DNA of 64,000 nucleotides. Source: Stramonita haemastoma. Taxonomy: Eukaryota; Mollusca; Gastropoda; Neogastropoda; Muricidae. The notes beneath the pieces were generated by a model. That model did not search any database. It was not told the DNA's origin and worked only from the letters and a program-made list of their open reading frames with translations. The stretch is from the NCBI GenBank assembly GCA_030674155.1, contig CM060320.1, positions 25,229,794 through 25,293,793 on the forward strand. Reading direction: 5' to 3'. This document shows positions 27,609 through 37,734 of this stretch, piece by piece (the stretch's first letter is position 1; every line of letters starts with the position of its first letter). A program made the position numbers and the translations under genes.

Positions 27609-30141
27609 TGCACATGAGTGTGGGTGTGGGTGTGGGTGTGGGTACGTACACGCATGTTGGCTGTTTGCCCACGTGTGCATGCGTGCCATTATGATGATTT
27701 GCATACATATGTATGAGTAACGCAGATACCACTAAGATCTACACACGATTCACAGAGACAAGTCTTTGCATATGCTTAACCATACATCTTTTCACTTATG
27801 ACCACCTACTCTAGACTATCAACTACAGACATTCTGGAGCTGGGACCAGATACTCACATAGGGCTGCATTTCCAGGAAGACAGAACGGTTTTTCACCAGG
27901 GAGGCCACAGTCTTCATGAACATGGTCAGTTTGGCCACATCATGGCCCATCACCTTCACCTGTCAGTCCACACACACACACTTTCTTCAATGTTAAAGAT
28001 TGTTCTTATATTGCAGAAAAATCAGTCCGCATGCATTTTTTGGTGTTTTTTTTAATGTAGTCATCTGTTCCTACCAGCATGCAATGGTTTACTCTTCGAA
28101 AGGCGAAATTGCAATTGTAAGTTCACGTTTTTAGGTTGGTTATGGGGGCAAACTTTCCCTTTATTTGCTTATCAATATTACTTTAATAACTTTTGTTTCC
28201 TAGCAAAGCTTTTCAATAGATTTTTCACATTAACTTACATAATCTATAATAAGGTTACCAACTTTCTGGTTTCATGAAATGAAAGCTCATGGCATGTACT
28301 CAAATGAACAAGGAAAACAAATTCACTCACCCCATTTGCAACAAAGTTGACAAAGTACGGCAAGGCTGGCTGCACCTGTTTGCATGTTGCCAAGTTGATC
28401 AATGCTGCCTGAAACAAACAGAAAAAAAAAAAGCTATTTGACCCTGGCACTGTTCAAATGCAGGAATATGGCACTCACAAAGTTCATTACAAATTTTAAA
28501 CACAAACTAGCAAATATCTATATGATTATATCCAAACTCAAGCAGTGCATGCAAATGAATTAGATCAGAAACAAGGTAGTCAAACTATCAAGTTTTGCTG
28601 GCATTGCAAATGTCGGGAAAAAAAGGAACCAATGACTAGTGCACAGGATTTCTGAAAGTAACCCTCCCCCCTTCATCACCCCTCCCCCACCTTCATGAAT
28701 GAATACATATATATACATAAATGAATTAATCAACAAACTGAACTCACCTTGAGATGTGAAGGGTGTGACCTGACCAGTGCTTCGGCAGTTTGATTGTAAA
28801 ATGCCAGGACATCTGCGCTGAACTCTTTTTTGATGTTCTTGCCTTCAACATACACATAATTATATTGATCACTCAAGTATACCACCAGCACACAAACATT
28901 TGTTTGTTGGTGTTGTTTTTTTTTAAAGTATCGTTGTCAGCTTCTCTACTACCATGATAGTAATTTTCTTGTGGACAGTTGATGCTGGAAAATAATTTCT
29001 AGTCAGCGTAATGTTTAAAAAAAATATATTAAAATAAATGATTAGATATCCCATACTGCTTAATCTTTTACTTAATTTATCACTGTAATGTGATGAAATC
29101 TAAATGCCAGGAGCATAATACCTGTACTTTTGCTAAGAGCTTAATTGATTAATCAATAGATATATTACTTTGAATTAACAACTAAACTGACCTAATCCTT
29201 GTATTCTGAAAAGCTAGACATTATGTCCCGGTAAAAGTGCCTGCAAATGAGAAAAAAGATGTAATCTGATATCCGAGAGAACAATTCAAACACCTGCAAT
29301 CCCTGAAGTCAGAATGCAGCTACCTAAATGGTGGGCAAGTTCACATTTCTAAAGGCAATTCAGAGGGACCTCATTTTTCTGATCCACCAAGTGACACAAT
29401 GCTCTATAGGGCCAGCTTTTTAACCAATAAAATAATTCCAAAAAGAAAGGCAAAAAAAAAAAAAAAAAATCCCTCTTCACAAAAACGAAAAGAGTCTTTA
29501 CAATAAATCCTTGAAGGTTTAAAGCAATCCTTATGATAGGGGAGTCAGTTTTCACAAAAGAAAAGAGTCTTTACAATAAATCTTTGAACATTTCAAACAA
29601 TCCTTATGCTAGGGCAGTCAGAGCATGTCACACTCACTTGCGTGTTGCTGATGCGCGGCACTGTGTGCTGAAGATGACTTGTTCACTCCCTCCAGCGCCA
29701 TCCACCCAGCTGGTGTCAACAACAACAAAAACAAGACATACATGTACATATGTAGAAAAAATTACATGAAAAACAAAAGATATACACCAAAAATTATTTT
29801 TAAAAAGACATACATGTATATTTTTAAGCCAGCACAGTGTGAAGAGGACTTTGTTATTATTGAAGACAAGCAGATCTTTAAATTCATTCTATTTTTTTGT
29901 ATATTTTAGATTTGAAGACCTGTATTTATCTTTTTTTTTTTTTTGCTACGGGGGAGGGGGGAGTAAGATGATTATACACGATGACCAAAAAATTTCTTCT
30001 TATGCTTGTTTTTTTATAGCTGGTAAAAAAAAAAAACTTGCAACAATGCACATGATAGTAGGTAAACTTATTTAACATTCATAAAAACACACACACACAC
30101 ACACACACACACATAGTCATGCACACACACACACACACAAC

Positions 30142-30185
<44 letters not shown>

Positions 30186-31368
30186 CGTCACACACACACA
30201 CACACAAACCGATTCACACAATATATACACACATCTGACACTGACACAAAACATAACAGCACACACAAACTACACACCAAGACACCCTTTAGCTCACACT
30301 CACAGATGTCCACACATTCAAACACAACACTACACCGCAACCAACAGAACATACTATTCACACCTTTAAACAAAACACACAATCAAACGAACAATGAGCT
30401 CGGTGTTAGGTAGCCACAGAATTACCGTAAATTGAGTCTATTGTTACAAATCGAGCGTATGTATTTGTCCCCTGAGAGTTACAATTGTCCTATACTCCAT
30501 CCACTGAAAAGTTGAATGTAACACAAACGATGTTCAAGAATTCGCAACGTTTACTACACATAAACCTGTGCGTCTTTGGATGAGTAGGCTATTAAGTGCA
30601 TATTGAACAGTTTGAAAATTGACAAAACTCATAGCATCTTGTAACAGAATCAAAATAATTATGCATTTATTGATCTTGATTCATAATCCTAAATTAATGA
30701 TATTGCTATTAATACTAATGATAAACAGTACATCGACTTTTTTAAAAATAAAAAAAAAATTTAACATGCTGTTTTATTGTTTTTCTGGATTTTTTTGAGT
30801 TGTAAGAGTTGGCGCGGGTTGTATGAAATTGCGTCACTTTCGGTGAATGAAGCTTCCCTTTGGTTGAATTGTTGGCTCTTTGGGTGAGCTGGTATACAGT
30901 GAAAGAGGTACATTATTGTTACATTTTTGAGCAATTTATATTGTTTTGGTCAAAATCCTAGTTCACACTTACGTGATTTGTATAACTCGTATTTTACTGG
31001 GTAGTTCCCTTTGAAACTTCAGTATTGCAGCTTTGGTATGATTCTTTTTTTTAAAGTAGGTAGATTGGCACTAAGCCGTTTTGCTTACTGGAAAGTTGTA
31101 AAAACCACCATTATTACGAAAGCTTTAGATTTTGTGCCTTTTTGAATTCTGATTTATTATTAAAGTTGATTGGTCTCTCAAGATGTAATAATCTCCTGCA
31201 TTGGTAACGTGCCACCATACTTACTTCTCTGGGTAGCCTCTAGACCTAACACTCCATCTTCCAGACTATATCCTACCCCCCCCCCCCCCCCCTCTTGTCT
31301 AATATCACAATTTGTGAAAAGACGTTAAATGAATTTGAACACACACACACACACACACATGTGCACGT

Positions 31369-31438
<70 letters not shown>

Positions 31439-31455
31439 ACACACACACATACACA

Positions 31456-31520
<65 letters not shown>

Positions 31521-31582
31521 ACACACACATACACACACACACATACACACACACACATACACACACCACACACACACAACAC

Positions 31583-31675
<93 letters not shown>

Positions 31676-34600
31676 CACACACACAATACTGGTTGGTTAG
31701 AGCACTGCGCATTGCACCTGTGATCTAACCCAGGTTCAAATCCTGCTCATGGGGATTTTGTCCCCTGGAGTTAACAATGCCAACTCCACTCCCCCCAAAA
31801 GTCCTTCGGATGAGACTACAAACCGAGGTCCCATTGCGAAACTCACGCAGAACATCTTGCGCACACATTAAAACCTGTTGCGCTTTTTGGATGAGTAGGC
31901 TATTGTGTGCCAATGTGAACAGATGACAAAATTGACAAAACTGCATATACACAAGGACTAGATATAAAACAAAATCACAATATTGCTCATTCCATAATCC
32001 TCAAAATAAAAGAATAAATGCTATATAATAATAATGATAAACACACATACGACTGTAAAAAAAAATATATAAAAAAATCACACCCTACCTTTAATGCTGG
32101 TTTCCCGAGATGTTTAGGAGTGTAAGAGTTGCAGACAGTGTTGATGAAATTGACATCACTTTCTTCAGTGAAATGAAGCTCTCCCTCTTTGGTCTGCCGG
32201 AAAGCCGGGCACTCTGTCAGTGAACTCTGTCCATACACCGGCTGAAAAGAGAGTACATTACCTTTGTTACCATCTTTTAGGAGCAATTTTATTTAGTTGT
32301 TCCTTGGCAAAAGCTCCTAGGTTCACACTTACGGTGAGATTTTGGGTATGCAACCGTTTCTATCCCACCATGAAGGTAGCTCCCTTTGAACTTCAGGGAT
32401 GCATGCTGGGTATGTTCCTTTTTTTTTCCAACATGAAGGGAATTAAGGCACTGGAAGGTCTGCACTTGAAGTTAACCTGGGAATTTGTAAAAATCTCCAC
32501 CCTTAATTCACGAAACGCCACCAAGATTTGGACCCACAACTTCATGAACCTATCAGATTAAAGTTGAATGGTCTATCAGCGATGTGGAGAGTGGAGATCT
32601 CCTGCATGGTAACAGCTTGCCTCCATACTTACTTACTCTGGCTTTGCGCTCTAGAGCCTAGAAAGCAACTCCATAGTCTTCCAGGACTAATGGATGCCTA
32701 CCACCAGTGTCTGTCATAATGTCCATTAACCGTTTGACTGCCCCTGCCTGGAAATTTTCCAAGGCTAAATGTGCACTCTATACACCTACAACCTGGAAAA
32801 TATCCAGGGTGATGAATTGACGTAAACAAGCCAGCTTCCTTGACTCCAATTAAATGGAATAACTCCAAATATAGTTGTGATGGGGTGGTAAGTATATTAC
32901 CTCCCATGCAATGAGGGTCTTGTTGCAGCATCATGTTTCTAAATAGGGACACACACCTGCAAAGTGTGTGATGCTCAGTTTCCTTGGGTGGTAGCAGAAT
33001 ATCAGGATTATTCATATGATCATTTCTGGTAACAGAAACATGAATATAGCAAGTGGCAAATAAAATTTTATTCTCCAGCAGAAAAGGTGTACTTGCACTC
33101 GCAGTTCAGAGGTTAAGATGTACTACTACTTGTTAATGACTCTTTTGATACTACTTACCCTTGTCACTTAAGGACTAGAACAGCAAGCTCTCCTAAAGCC
33201 AAATGCAGCAATCCAAACCACTGAACTAAAATCAACAGCTCCAAAAATCAAAGTACATTAATGCAATAATCCACTTTCCCCCATTTTCGTACTGTAGTTA
33301 TCTATACATGCCAACTTCATAATATATACTTTGCCTTTATTTCACCACCGAATAAGTGGGATTTTTTTTTTAAACATGATACTGCAAACTTTACAGAAAA
33401 TCAGTACCAATACATGCCTGCAATGAAACTTTACAATTTAATGAAAATAGAGTTTTCTTTATAAATTCACTTTGCCTTTCACCACCTGGATCACTCAACA
33501 CTAATGCATGCATGCAACACTTTTTTTTCTTTTCTTTTCTTTGACTGAGCTCCAAGTTTCACAGACAAAGTGAAATTTTGCATATGTCACCGTTTTCACC
33601 CACCATTACAGTAGCCATATTCCAACTTTAGGGATGATGTCTAAATGTGACACCAGTTTTTATGTGATTTTTTTAAATTTTAATTGTAATCCATTCCTAA
33701 TGGCAGAAAATGGCCTACTCTTCCAAAAGGTGTAACAAATTTTAATGTGTGTGCAAGATGTTCTGCATGACTTCACATACAAGACGTCAGTTTATAGTCT
33801 CGTCTAAAGGACATTCAGGGGAGTGGAGCCGATACTGATGTAAACTCCTGGGCAAAAATTCCCTTGGATTGATGCCCCAGTGGTGGTTTGATCCCCGGTC
33901 ACCAGATTACAAGCACAATGCTCCAACCAGTAACTTATCCCCAACATTTTTTTTTTAAATCACAAGTTTTTAGTGAATTTTTGCCAACTGCATGGCTGAA
34001 GAGATATGTTACACAAGGATGGCAATATCATGAGGCCTGCCTACCACCAAAGTGACCAGTAGCAGTGCAGGGCCCCTCTGGCTGGTGGCCCCATGATAGC
34101 CTGACATTGATGGGCTCCCTGTGGACCACCCACACTGAGGATGAGACATAACGAATCTGGGTAGTGGCTGTGGCAGGGAGATTGAAATGAGCAGCATGTG
34201 ATGGGAACAGCAGGACAAGAACGTCACAGAAGATGAAAGGGAACAAAAAAAAGAACAACAACAAAATCATGAGACCTGCCTACCTCCACATCTGCTGAGG
34301 TTTCAAAAACAAAAACATAACGAACTGTACAAAACGACCAAAATCCTGCTTGCTTTGTGCACCACTTCCGTTACCTGCACTTCATGTCCCGAAGAGCTTG
34401 GTTGAAGTCTTCAGGATACAGGCGCCGTCTTTTACAACTTTTTATGAGGGCAGTGCTCTTCTGAAATGGCAAAACAAAACTGAAAAACTAAATTATGTCC
34501 TTTGAATACTAAAAAAGAAAAAAAAGCAAACTGGGAAAAAAAGAGCACATGAAGTCCACTAGCTAGAACAACTTTTGAAAAACCATACATTTTCAGATAA

Positions 34601-35427
34601 TTTTTGCAATATTAATATAATCATTAAACTATTACTGATAGTTGTATCTGTATTGTACTGCACAGTGGAAACTACTCCTGCATTAGCTGCTGCTGTTAGT
34701 CTTTTCTCAAGACAAAATTTCTCGGTCTCAACTTCAGGCAGTCAAGATCTACAATGCAACAGCTCATCACATATTACAACACCACCTTTTTTTGTTTGAT
34801 TGTTGAATTGTTCTTGTCATTGTTTTGTTTTTGTTTGTTTGTGTCACTGTGAGTATCCAAATGCACTTTTTTAATGACCGTCAGATCACAAGCTCAACAC
34901 TCTTGTCACTATCCCTACTTAAGGGAGGGAACCCCTCTTTCCCTGTACACGTGCACTGTGCTTATTTGTATACTTCTGTAACCCAGTTGTGGGTGCTACT
35001 TAGGGAAAGGTTAGGAGATGGTTGGTTGCCCTATTGCAGACAGCCCATACGGAAAAAGTTAGCCACTTGGCTATCCCTCCCCCTATGAACAGATTTAAAT
35101 AACTATCATGAAATTATTGGCTTTTTACTTCAATGTCTTACACTCGCTCCTGAGTTAGATAATACGCAATAACAATATCCACCTAGAAGTAGAACCCTCA
35201 ACCCTTAGCACGAGTACTTATTCCATTATCCTCAAAATAATTTTTTCTAAATAAGAATTTAGAAAATCTCTTATAATATCTTAATCAAGATCATATAGAT
35301 ATATATTTCATAATGATGTAATCTTGATTACACAATAACAACATCCATCTAGAACCCTCAAGCTCTTATATATTAATCTTAATTAAGATTATATAATGAT
35401 ATGATCTATGATCTCATCTCATCTCAT

Positions 35428-35512
<85 letters not shown>

Positions 35513-35762
35513 TCTATCTATCTATCTAATCTACTATCTATCTATCTATCTATCTATCATCTATATAATCGATATAATATGTATATCTCATATTCATAAT
35601 GACATAATCTTGATATCATACCATGACAACTTCACGGAGGCGATAGTTCACGTCTTCACCAAGCACAGATGACACATCATCTGAGAGACTGCCAATACCA
35701 ACACTCTCCCCCATCAACTTTACAGAGTCTTTTGAAATAGTCGCAAACGCCTTTTCTTCCAT
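18378..35762 (-). CDS. TAF6L: TAF6-like SAGA/PCAF complex subunit (11 coding exons)
   Basis: This is a nuclear TAF6-type protein of roughly 725 aa; human TAF6L is about 620. In this family a histone fold pairs with a TAF9-type partner and a HEAT-repeat domain follows, inside SAGA/PCAF histone acetyltransferase complexes. Exons read 35762-35622, 34460-34375, 32241-32089, 29709-29638, 28842-28748, 28408-28331, 27959-27858, 26752-26625, 25495-25363, 20504-20376 and 19436-18378. All have GT-AG flanks. Recognition rests on KRRRLYPEDFNQALR in the histone fold, LPYFVNFVANG, MDHWMLRRLAADVLASI and LCSHFGAVVGLMALG in the HEAT part. These resemble TAF6L more than TAF6. The last exon is Q- and A-rich and longer than expected. 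Phases fit everywhere except on both sides of exon 3, which is one base off at each junction. The start ATG at 35762 has an A at -3 and a G at +4. Confidence 0.9.
20376..20504 (-). CDS. TAF6L: TAF6L exon 10 (copy beyond the N gap)
   Basis: It has 43 whole codons, EVETVLVPQLPQLLPHLQAT then VSGTSSVRPHLQTDAMRVLE and AVQ. It corresponds to the V-E-R-V-L-Y-P-H-L region of TAF6L, the last HEAT helices. The acceptor is GTGCAG|GAGG and the donor GTACAG|GTATGG. A matching copy lies at 12024-12152. Confidence 0.9.
22298..22412 (+). repeat. (AG)n followed by (ACAATG)n
   Basis: A pure AG array of about 88 bp passes into five acaatg units at 22386-22412. It lies just beyond the end of the duplicated segment. 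Confidence 0.9.
22686..22990 (+). repeat. Compound (CT)n-(CA)n-(CG)n-(CA)n array
   Basis: (CT)n at 22686-22732 passes into (CA)n, (ACGC)n and a pure (CG)n stretch near 22769-22793. Long (CA)n follows at 22921-22990. Alternating CG/CA favours Z-DNA. Confidence 0.9.
23035..24018 (-). CDS. Intronless 327-aa protein of unknown function inside a TAF6L intron
   Basis: This is one uninterrupted ORF beginning MPVVGLPTALEVTIGALLED. Residues about 60-110 are basic and charged, with FRRKPPSQLNRDKRR followed by repeated RRQAEERRQVEENRK-type coiled-coil sequence. A Ser/Thr/Pro-rich low-complexity middle follows. The end is better ordered, with IRDYVAELTDRFLQRRLRNI, VVICESDDVVFEFRDSQEQL and the hydrophobic VMLKVIMDVVRFFLG. 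No signal peptide or catalytic motif is visible. The RRKPPSQ-x-x-R-D-x-R-R pattern reminds me of multicopy ORFs in other mollusc genomes, so a mobile-element or retrocopy origin is possible. That is recollection, not a search result. It lies on the same strand as its host gene. Confidence 0.6.
   Translation of the reverse strand: MPVVGLPTALEVTIGALLEDHHLTSWKICGEGDNTTVVLRLKTSPEHTNNMANQQMSSTSQRFRRKPPSQLNRDKRRTEERRQAEERRQVEENRKAEEKRQTATQQEESQGSEFFASETSHSLFMPTPPTSRAASNINTPLSPNNTPLHVLSSAREFHPRPRDVTVQEAAPVPDQLCDIGLADDVSASSDTTGDNDDSPLRKAEETGCSVEMIRDYVAELTDRFLQRRLRNISRNQDFGHVLVSEDKPGVVICESDDVVFEFRDSQEQLDFFWFVKRDTKHMSEEERTISSRLKLWTPADRERIKDRIDAGLVMLKVIMDVVRFFLG
24458..24883 (-). pseudogene. Decayed transposon-type zinc-finger fragment
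   Basis: A 141-aa open frame starts MQNFKMASTCGRTIVDRTDL and includes KNAWKWEWVDGELKS. From about 24780 downward a neighbouring frame reads VKVGDRNVWIGEHIGKLDAA, then GKVFCKACQCDILYAS and RRALEDH. That resembles the W-x-W start and C-x2-C...H zinc finger of transposase-associated proteins. One frameshift joins the two halves. The frame then hits a stop, so the piece is dead or an edge fragment. Confidence 0.4.
25363..25495 (-). CDS. TAF6L: TAF6L exon 9
   Basis: It encodes KWSTPVNRLRTTIVNKLTES followed by LQDLSRSLCSHFGAVVGL and MALGPA. The S-H-F-G-A-V-V-G-L-x-A-L-G block is the most conserved part of the TAF6L HEAT domain. The acceptor is ATCCCAG|GAAATG and the donor CCTGCA|GTACGT. The next exon lies almost 5 kb away. 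Confidence 0.92.
26286..26585 (+). mobile_element. SINE-B copy
   Basis: It contains ggcctgggcgctagtctttc and the tail ggtaggccctgcacttgtgg...gagaaatctgctgtgac followed by A-rich sequence. Other copies or tails lie at 36850-36905, 38585-38957 and 40965-41070. Confidence 0.65.
26625..26752 (-). CDS. TAF6L: TAF6L exon 8
   Basis: It encodes LRLVMQAVESCLLEPQASYM and HHMDHWMLRRLAADVLASII. D-H-W-x-L-R-x-x-A-A is diagnostic for the family. The acceptor is TTTCAG|TTACG and the donor ATCAG|GTTTGC. It ends with two bases that join exon 9 in phase. Confidence 0.92.
27245..27370 (-). mobile_element. SINE-A 3' fragment
   Basis: Ttcaaggataatggaatatg and catccagtccctgcatac match the reverse complement of the SINE-A tail. 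Confidence 0.6.
27441..27608 (+). repeat. (GT)n array, ~168 bp
   Basis: A near-pure GT array with few interruptions lies between TAF6L exons 8 and 7. Confidence 0.95.
27858..27959 (-). CDS. TAF6L: TAF6L exon 7
   Basis: It has 34 whole codons, VKVMGHDVAKLTMFMKTVAS then LVKNRSVFLEMQPY. It matches the V-K-x-V-x-H-D-L and S-L-F-R-N-P helices of TAF6L. The acceptor is CTGACAG|GTGAAG and the donor CCCTAT|GTGAGT. Confidence 0.92.
28331..28408 (-). CDS. TAF6L: TAF6L exon 6
   Basis: It has 26 whole codons, AALINLATCKQVQPALPYFV then NFVANG, between TTTCAG and GTGAGT. L-P-Y-F-V-x-F-V-x-x-G is a hallmark of the TAF6 family HEAT domain. Confidence 0.92.
28748..28842 (-). CDS. TAF6L: TAF6L exon 5
   Basis: It encodes KNIKKEFSADVLAFYNQTAE and ALVRSHPSHLK, corresponding to the L-L-K-Y-Y-H-Q-V helix of TAF6L at the start of the HEAT domain. 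The donor CTCAAG|GTGAGT is strong. The acceptor GTTGAAG|GCAAG has a weak pyrimidine tract but gives the right phase with exon 4. Confidence 0.85.
29477..29625 (+). repeat. ~76-bp tandem duplication next to TAF6L exon 4 donor
   Basis: Two units share gaaaagagtctttacaataa, atcct/ctttgaa and caatccttatg..aggg.agtcag. The array ends 12 bp from the exon. Confidence 0.75.
29638..29709 (-). CDS. TAF6L: TAF6L exon 4
   Basis: The acceptor is GACACCAG|CTGG and the donor CGCAA|GTGAGT. Read with two bases belonging to the previous codon, it gives GWMALEGVNKSSSAHSAAHQ. This aligns with the H-W-L-S-I-E-G motif of TAF6 and the V-S-Y-L-D-G motif of TAF6L. It leaves one base that joins exon 5 in phase. A second open frame (WVDGAGGSEQ) was considered, but it does not join exon 5. 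Confidence 0.75.
30092..31270 (+). repeat. Corrupted colinear copy of 31341-32690
   Basis: It shows the same order as the unit to its right: degenerate CA array, SINE-A remnants (gtcccctgagagtt; ggatgagtaggctatt), a broken TAF6L exon 3, then the repeat-E segment and flank (cacttacgtgatttg; ctcctgcattggtaac; ccaccatacttactt). Differences are scattered small deletions and substitutions throughout. Confidence 0.75.
31341..31686 (+). repeat. (CA)n array, ~345 bp
   Basis: CA repeat with spaced TA interruptions (acatacac) recurring every 8-12 bp in the middle third. Confidence 0.95.
31687..32017 (+). mobile_element. SINE-A, full length, beside TAF6L exon 3
   Basis: A tRNA-like head (tggttggttagagcactgcg...caggttcaaatcctg) is followed by the family body and an aataaaagaataaat tail. 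It follows a 345-bp (CA)n array at 31341-31686. Confidence 0.75.
32089..32241 (-). CDS. TAF6L: TAF6L exon 3, linker after histone fold
   Basis: It has 51 whole codons starting PVYGQSSLTECPAFRQ, with GELHFTEESDVNFINT in the middle and ending LGKPALK. This matches the V-x-G-Y-G-S and E-G-E-L-Y-F-P-E-D-R-E-V-N-L region of TAF6L. The acceptor is TTTTCAG|CCGG and the donor TTAAAG|GTAGGG. A reading frame consistent with exons 2 and 4 needs one extra base at each end. A corrupted copy of this exon lies at about 30.8 kb. Confidence 0.85.
33660..33945 (-). mobile_element. SINE-A copy
   Basis: Reverse-oriented body: aatggcctactcttccaaaa, ttatagtctcgtctaaagga, ggggagtggagccgatactg and a head region ending gatcaccagattacaagc-like. 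Confidence 0.65.
34010..34250 (+). mobile_element. Repeat F copy
   Basis: It shares caaagtgaccagtagcag, gtgcagggcccctctggctg, gatgggctccctgtgga and aacgtcacagaaga with 52180-52385. Confidence 0.6.
34375..34460 (-). CDS. TAF6L: TAF6L exon 2, second half of histone fold
   Basis: The acceptor is CATTTCAG|AAGAGC and the donor TGCAG|GTAACG. The exon encodes KSTALIKSCKRRRLYPEDF and continues NQALRDMKC, matching the KRRKLTVEDFNRALR core of TAF6L. It starts in phase 0 and ends with two bases left over. That does not fit exon 3, which begins on a codon boundary, so one base appears to be missing near this junction. Confidence 0.9.
35433..35562 (+). repeat. (CT)n followed by (TATC)n
   Basis: A pure CT array passes into two TATC tetranucleotide blocks just downstream of TAF6L exon 1. 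Confidence 0.95.
35622..35762 (-). CDS. TAF6L: TAF6L exon 1, start of histone fold
   Basis: It encodes 47 residues beginning MEEKAFATISKDSVKLMGES, then GEDVNYRLREVVM. This is the first half of the TAF6-type histone fold; TAF6L proteins begin similarly with an acidic stretch and a K/R-x-S-V-x-L-M-x-E-S pattern. The donor is ATG|GTATGA and the exon ends in phase 0. A TTGCAG acceptor lies 8 bases upstream of the ATG, so a 5'-UTR intron is likely. Confidence 0.9.
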
Positions 35763-36100
35763 CTTCAATACTGCAACAAAGATTGTTTTGGTTTTGTTTT
35801 ACATGCCATATATGCAATTTTTTCAAACTCACTATTGTTCGCTTCTCTGTTAAGTATAAAATAATACAAGCAAACAAACAAATATTGATGAATTAAAAAA
35901 AATATTGCACTCGAATACACATTAAATGATTAATCAACCAAAGATAAATGAAAATTAAATAAGTTTTCTTGACACTTAAATTTAACAAAATAATTAGAAC
36001 ATAATTGTGGTAAAGAGTAAAGATTCATCAAATTTAATGTGGGGACACACCAGTACATGAAAGCTGATATACATGTAATGATGTATATGTACATTTTATG

Positions 36101-36175
<75 letters not shown>

Positions 36176-36254
36176 TATGTGTGCACTCATGTATGCACAT
36201 GCAGTGATACACACACACACACACACACCACCACACACACACACACACACACAA

Positions 36255-36292
<38 letters not shown>
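36101..36292 (+). repeat. (TA)n and (CA)n arrays
   Basis: (TA)n at 36101-36171 and interrupted (CA)n at 36208-36292. Confidence 0.95.
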
Positions 36293-36295
<3 letters not shown>

Positions 36296-36631
36296 TAACC
36301 ACACACAGACACACACTGGAGTAATGACTTGCAGGTTATGTTCTCTTAACTGCAAGTACTACATCTAATTCATTTTCAACTTAATTCAAGTTCACTCAAT
36401 AATTTGATAACTTGATATTTTCAGCTAGATCAACACATTTTTATTGTTCCCTCATTTGTTCAATATTTTCAGAGTTACTTTATATTTCCAGAAATAAAAG
36501 AAAACAAAACACAGCTTGTACTTTCACTAGTTTTTAGTTACAGCTACACATCACATGTCTAACAAATTGATAATCATGAATTTACAAGTTTATTAAACAT
36601 TTACAAATTGTACAGAGGCATTGTACACATT

Positions 36632-36905
36632 AGGGACAAGATAGCTCAGTAGTCAGAGTTCTCACTTCCCCCAGGCTAAGGTTAAGCAGCATTGACCTGT
36701 TCCTCCACCTTGGCTTAAGTACAGTCCCCCAGTTCCCCCAGTTGTAAATGGGTACCTGCACTCTTTAGGGGCACTCCCAGACAGGGAGGGAAAAGCAATG
36801 GAAGAGAGGAGATGGGCGCTGCACTCAATAAGCTGGCCCCTAGAGAAGCAGCCTGAATTTCATGCAGAGAATTTCGCTGTGACATAAAGTGGTGTAAATA
36901 AATAA
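36632..36905 (+). mobile_element. SINE-C/SINE-B chimera
   Basis: The head and body match SINE-C (gggacaagatagctcagtag...ggcccctagagaagca). From about 36850 the tail switches to that of SINE-B (gcctgaatttcatgcagaga...tgtgacataaagtgg). Confidence 0.65.
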
Positions 36906-36916
36906 ACAAACAACAC

Positions 36917-37262
36917 AGGGGGACAGGATAGCCTAATGGTTAGAACACTGCACTGGCGATCTGATGACCCAGGTTGAATCCCTTTCAAAGAGATATTTCC
37001 CCTGGAGTTAACATCAGTGCAGACTCCCCTCTCCCAAAAAGTCCTTCAGATGAGACTGTAAACCGAGGCCACGTGTGCGAACACACGCAGAACATCTTGC
37101 GCACACGTTCAAACCCGTCCCGCTTTTCGAAAGAGTAGGCAATCGTGTGCAGGTGGGAACAAATGACAAAATTTACAGAACCACATACACACGGAGAATA
37201 TATTGAAAAAGCACGTAAGTGCTTCTTCTACTATCATCGATATAAAAGAATGAATCAAATAA
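36917..37262 (+). mobile_element. SINE-A, full length
   Basis: The head ggacaggatagcctaatggt...gatgacccaggttgaatcc is tRNA-like with A and B boxes. The body and atcgatataaaagaatgaat tail are complete. Confidence 0.8.
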
Positions 37263-37734
37263 ATAGCAACCCATTTAAACAACGATACTTTAAAAATAAA
37301 AATGATATCAACAACAAACTGCGACAGACAGTACATTACAGGCCTACTATAGCAAAACAAAAGTTCGTACAAGAACAATCAAGAAGCTTTTTCACGGATT
37401 TCTTTTATCAGTTTTACTCAAGACAACTCAAATTATCAGTATACTTGACAGATCTGTAAATGCCGTTGTAAAATACAAATAACCAGTCAGACTGTGTTTT
37501 CCATCTTTGTCACATCTACTTGCCGGTATGGAATGGGTTATGACTAGCCTAGTGGACATTTTCGGCCTAGCCCGCATTCCTTCAAAAATAAATTAGTGAG
37601 CATACAAACCTCGTTTCTGAGCGAAGACTTAAAACAAAAATCCTCTGTTCAACTATTAGACTGTCACATTGTCATAAATGTAAACTGGGTTTTTTTTAAG
37701 TTGTATTCTTAGGAGCACGCTCTTAGCCTAACTT

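Noticed and set aside
29638..29709. Frame reading WVDGAGGSEQVIFSTQC for TAF6L exon 4
   Set aside because: It leaves two bases that do not join exon 5. The frame with WMALEG joins exon 5 and matches the family motif better.
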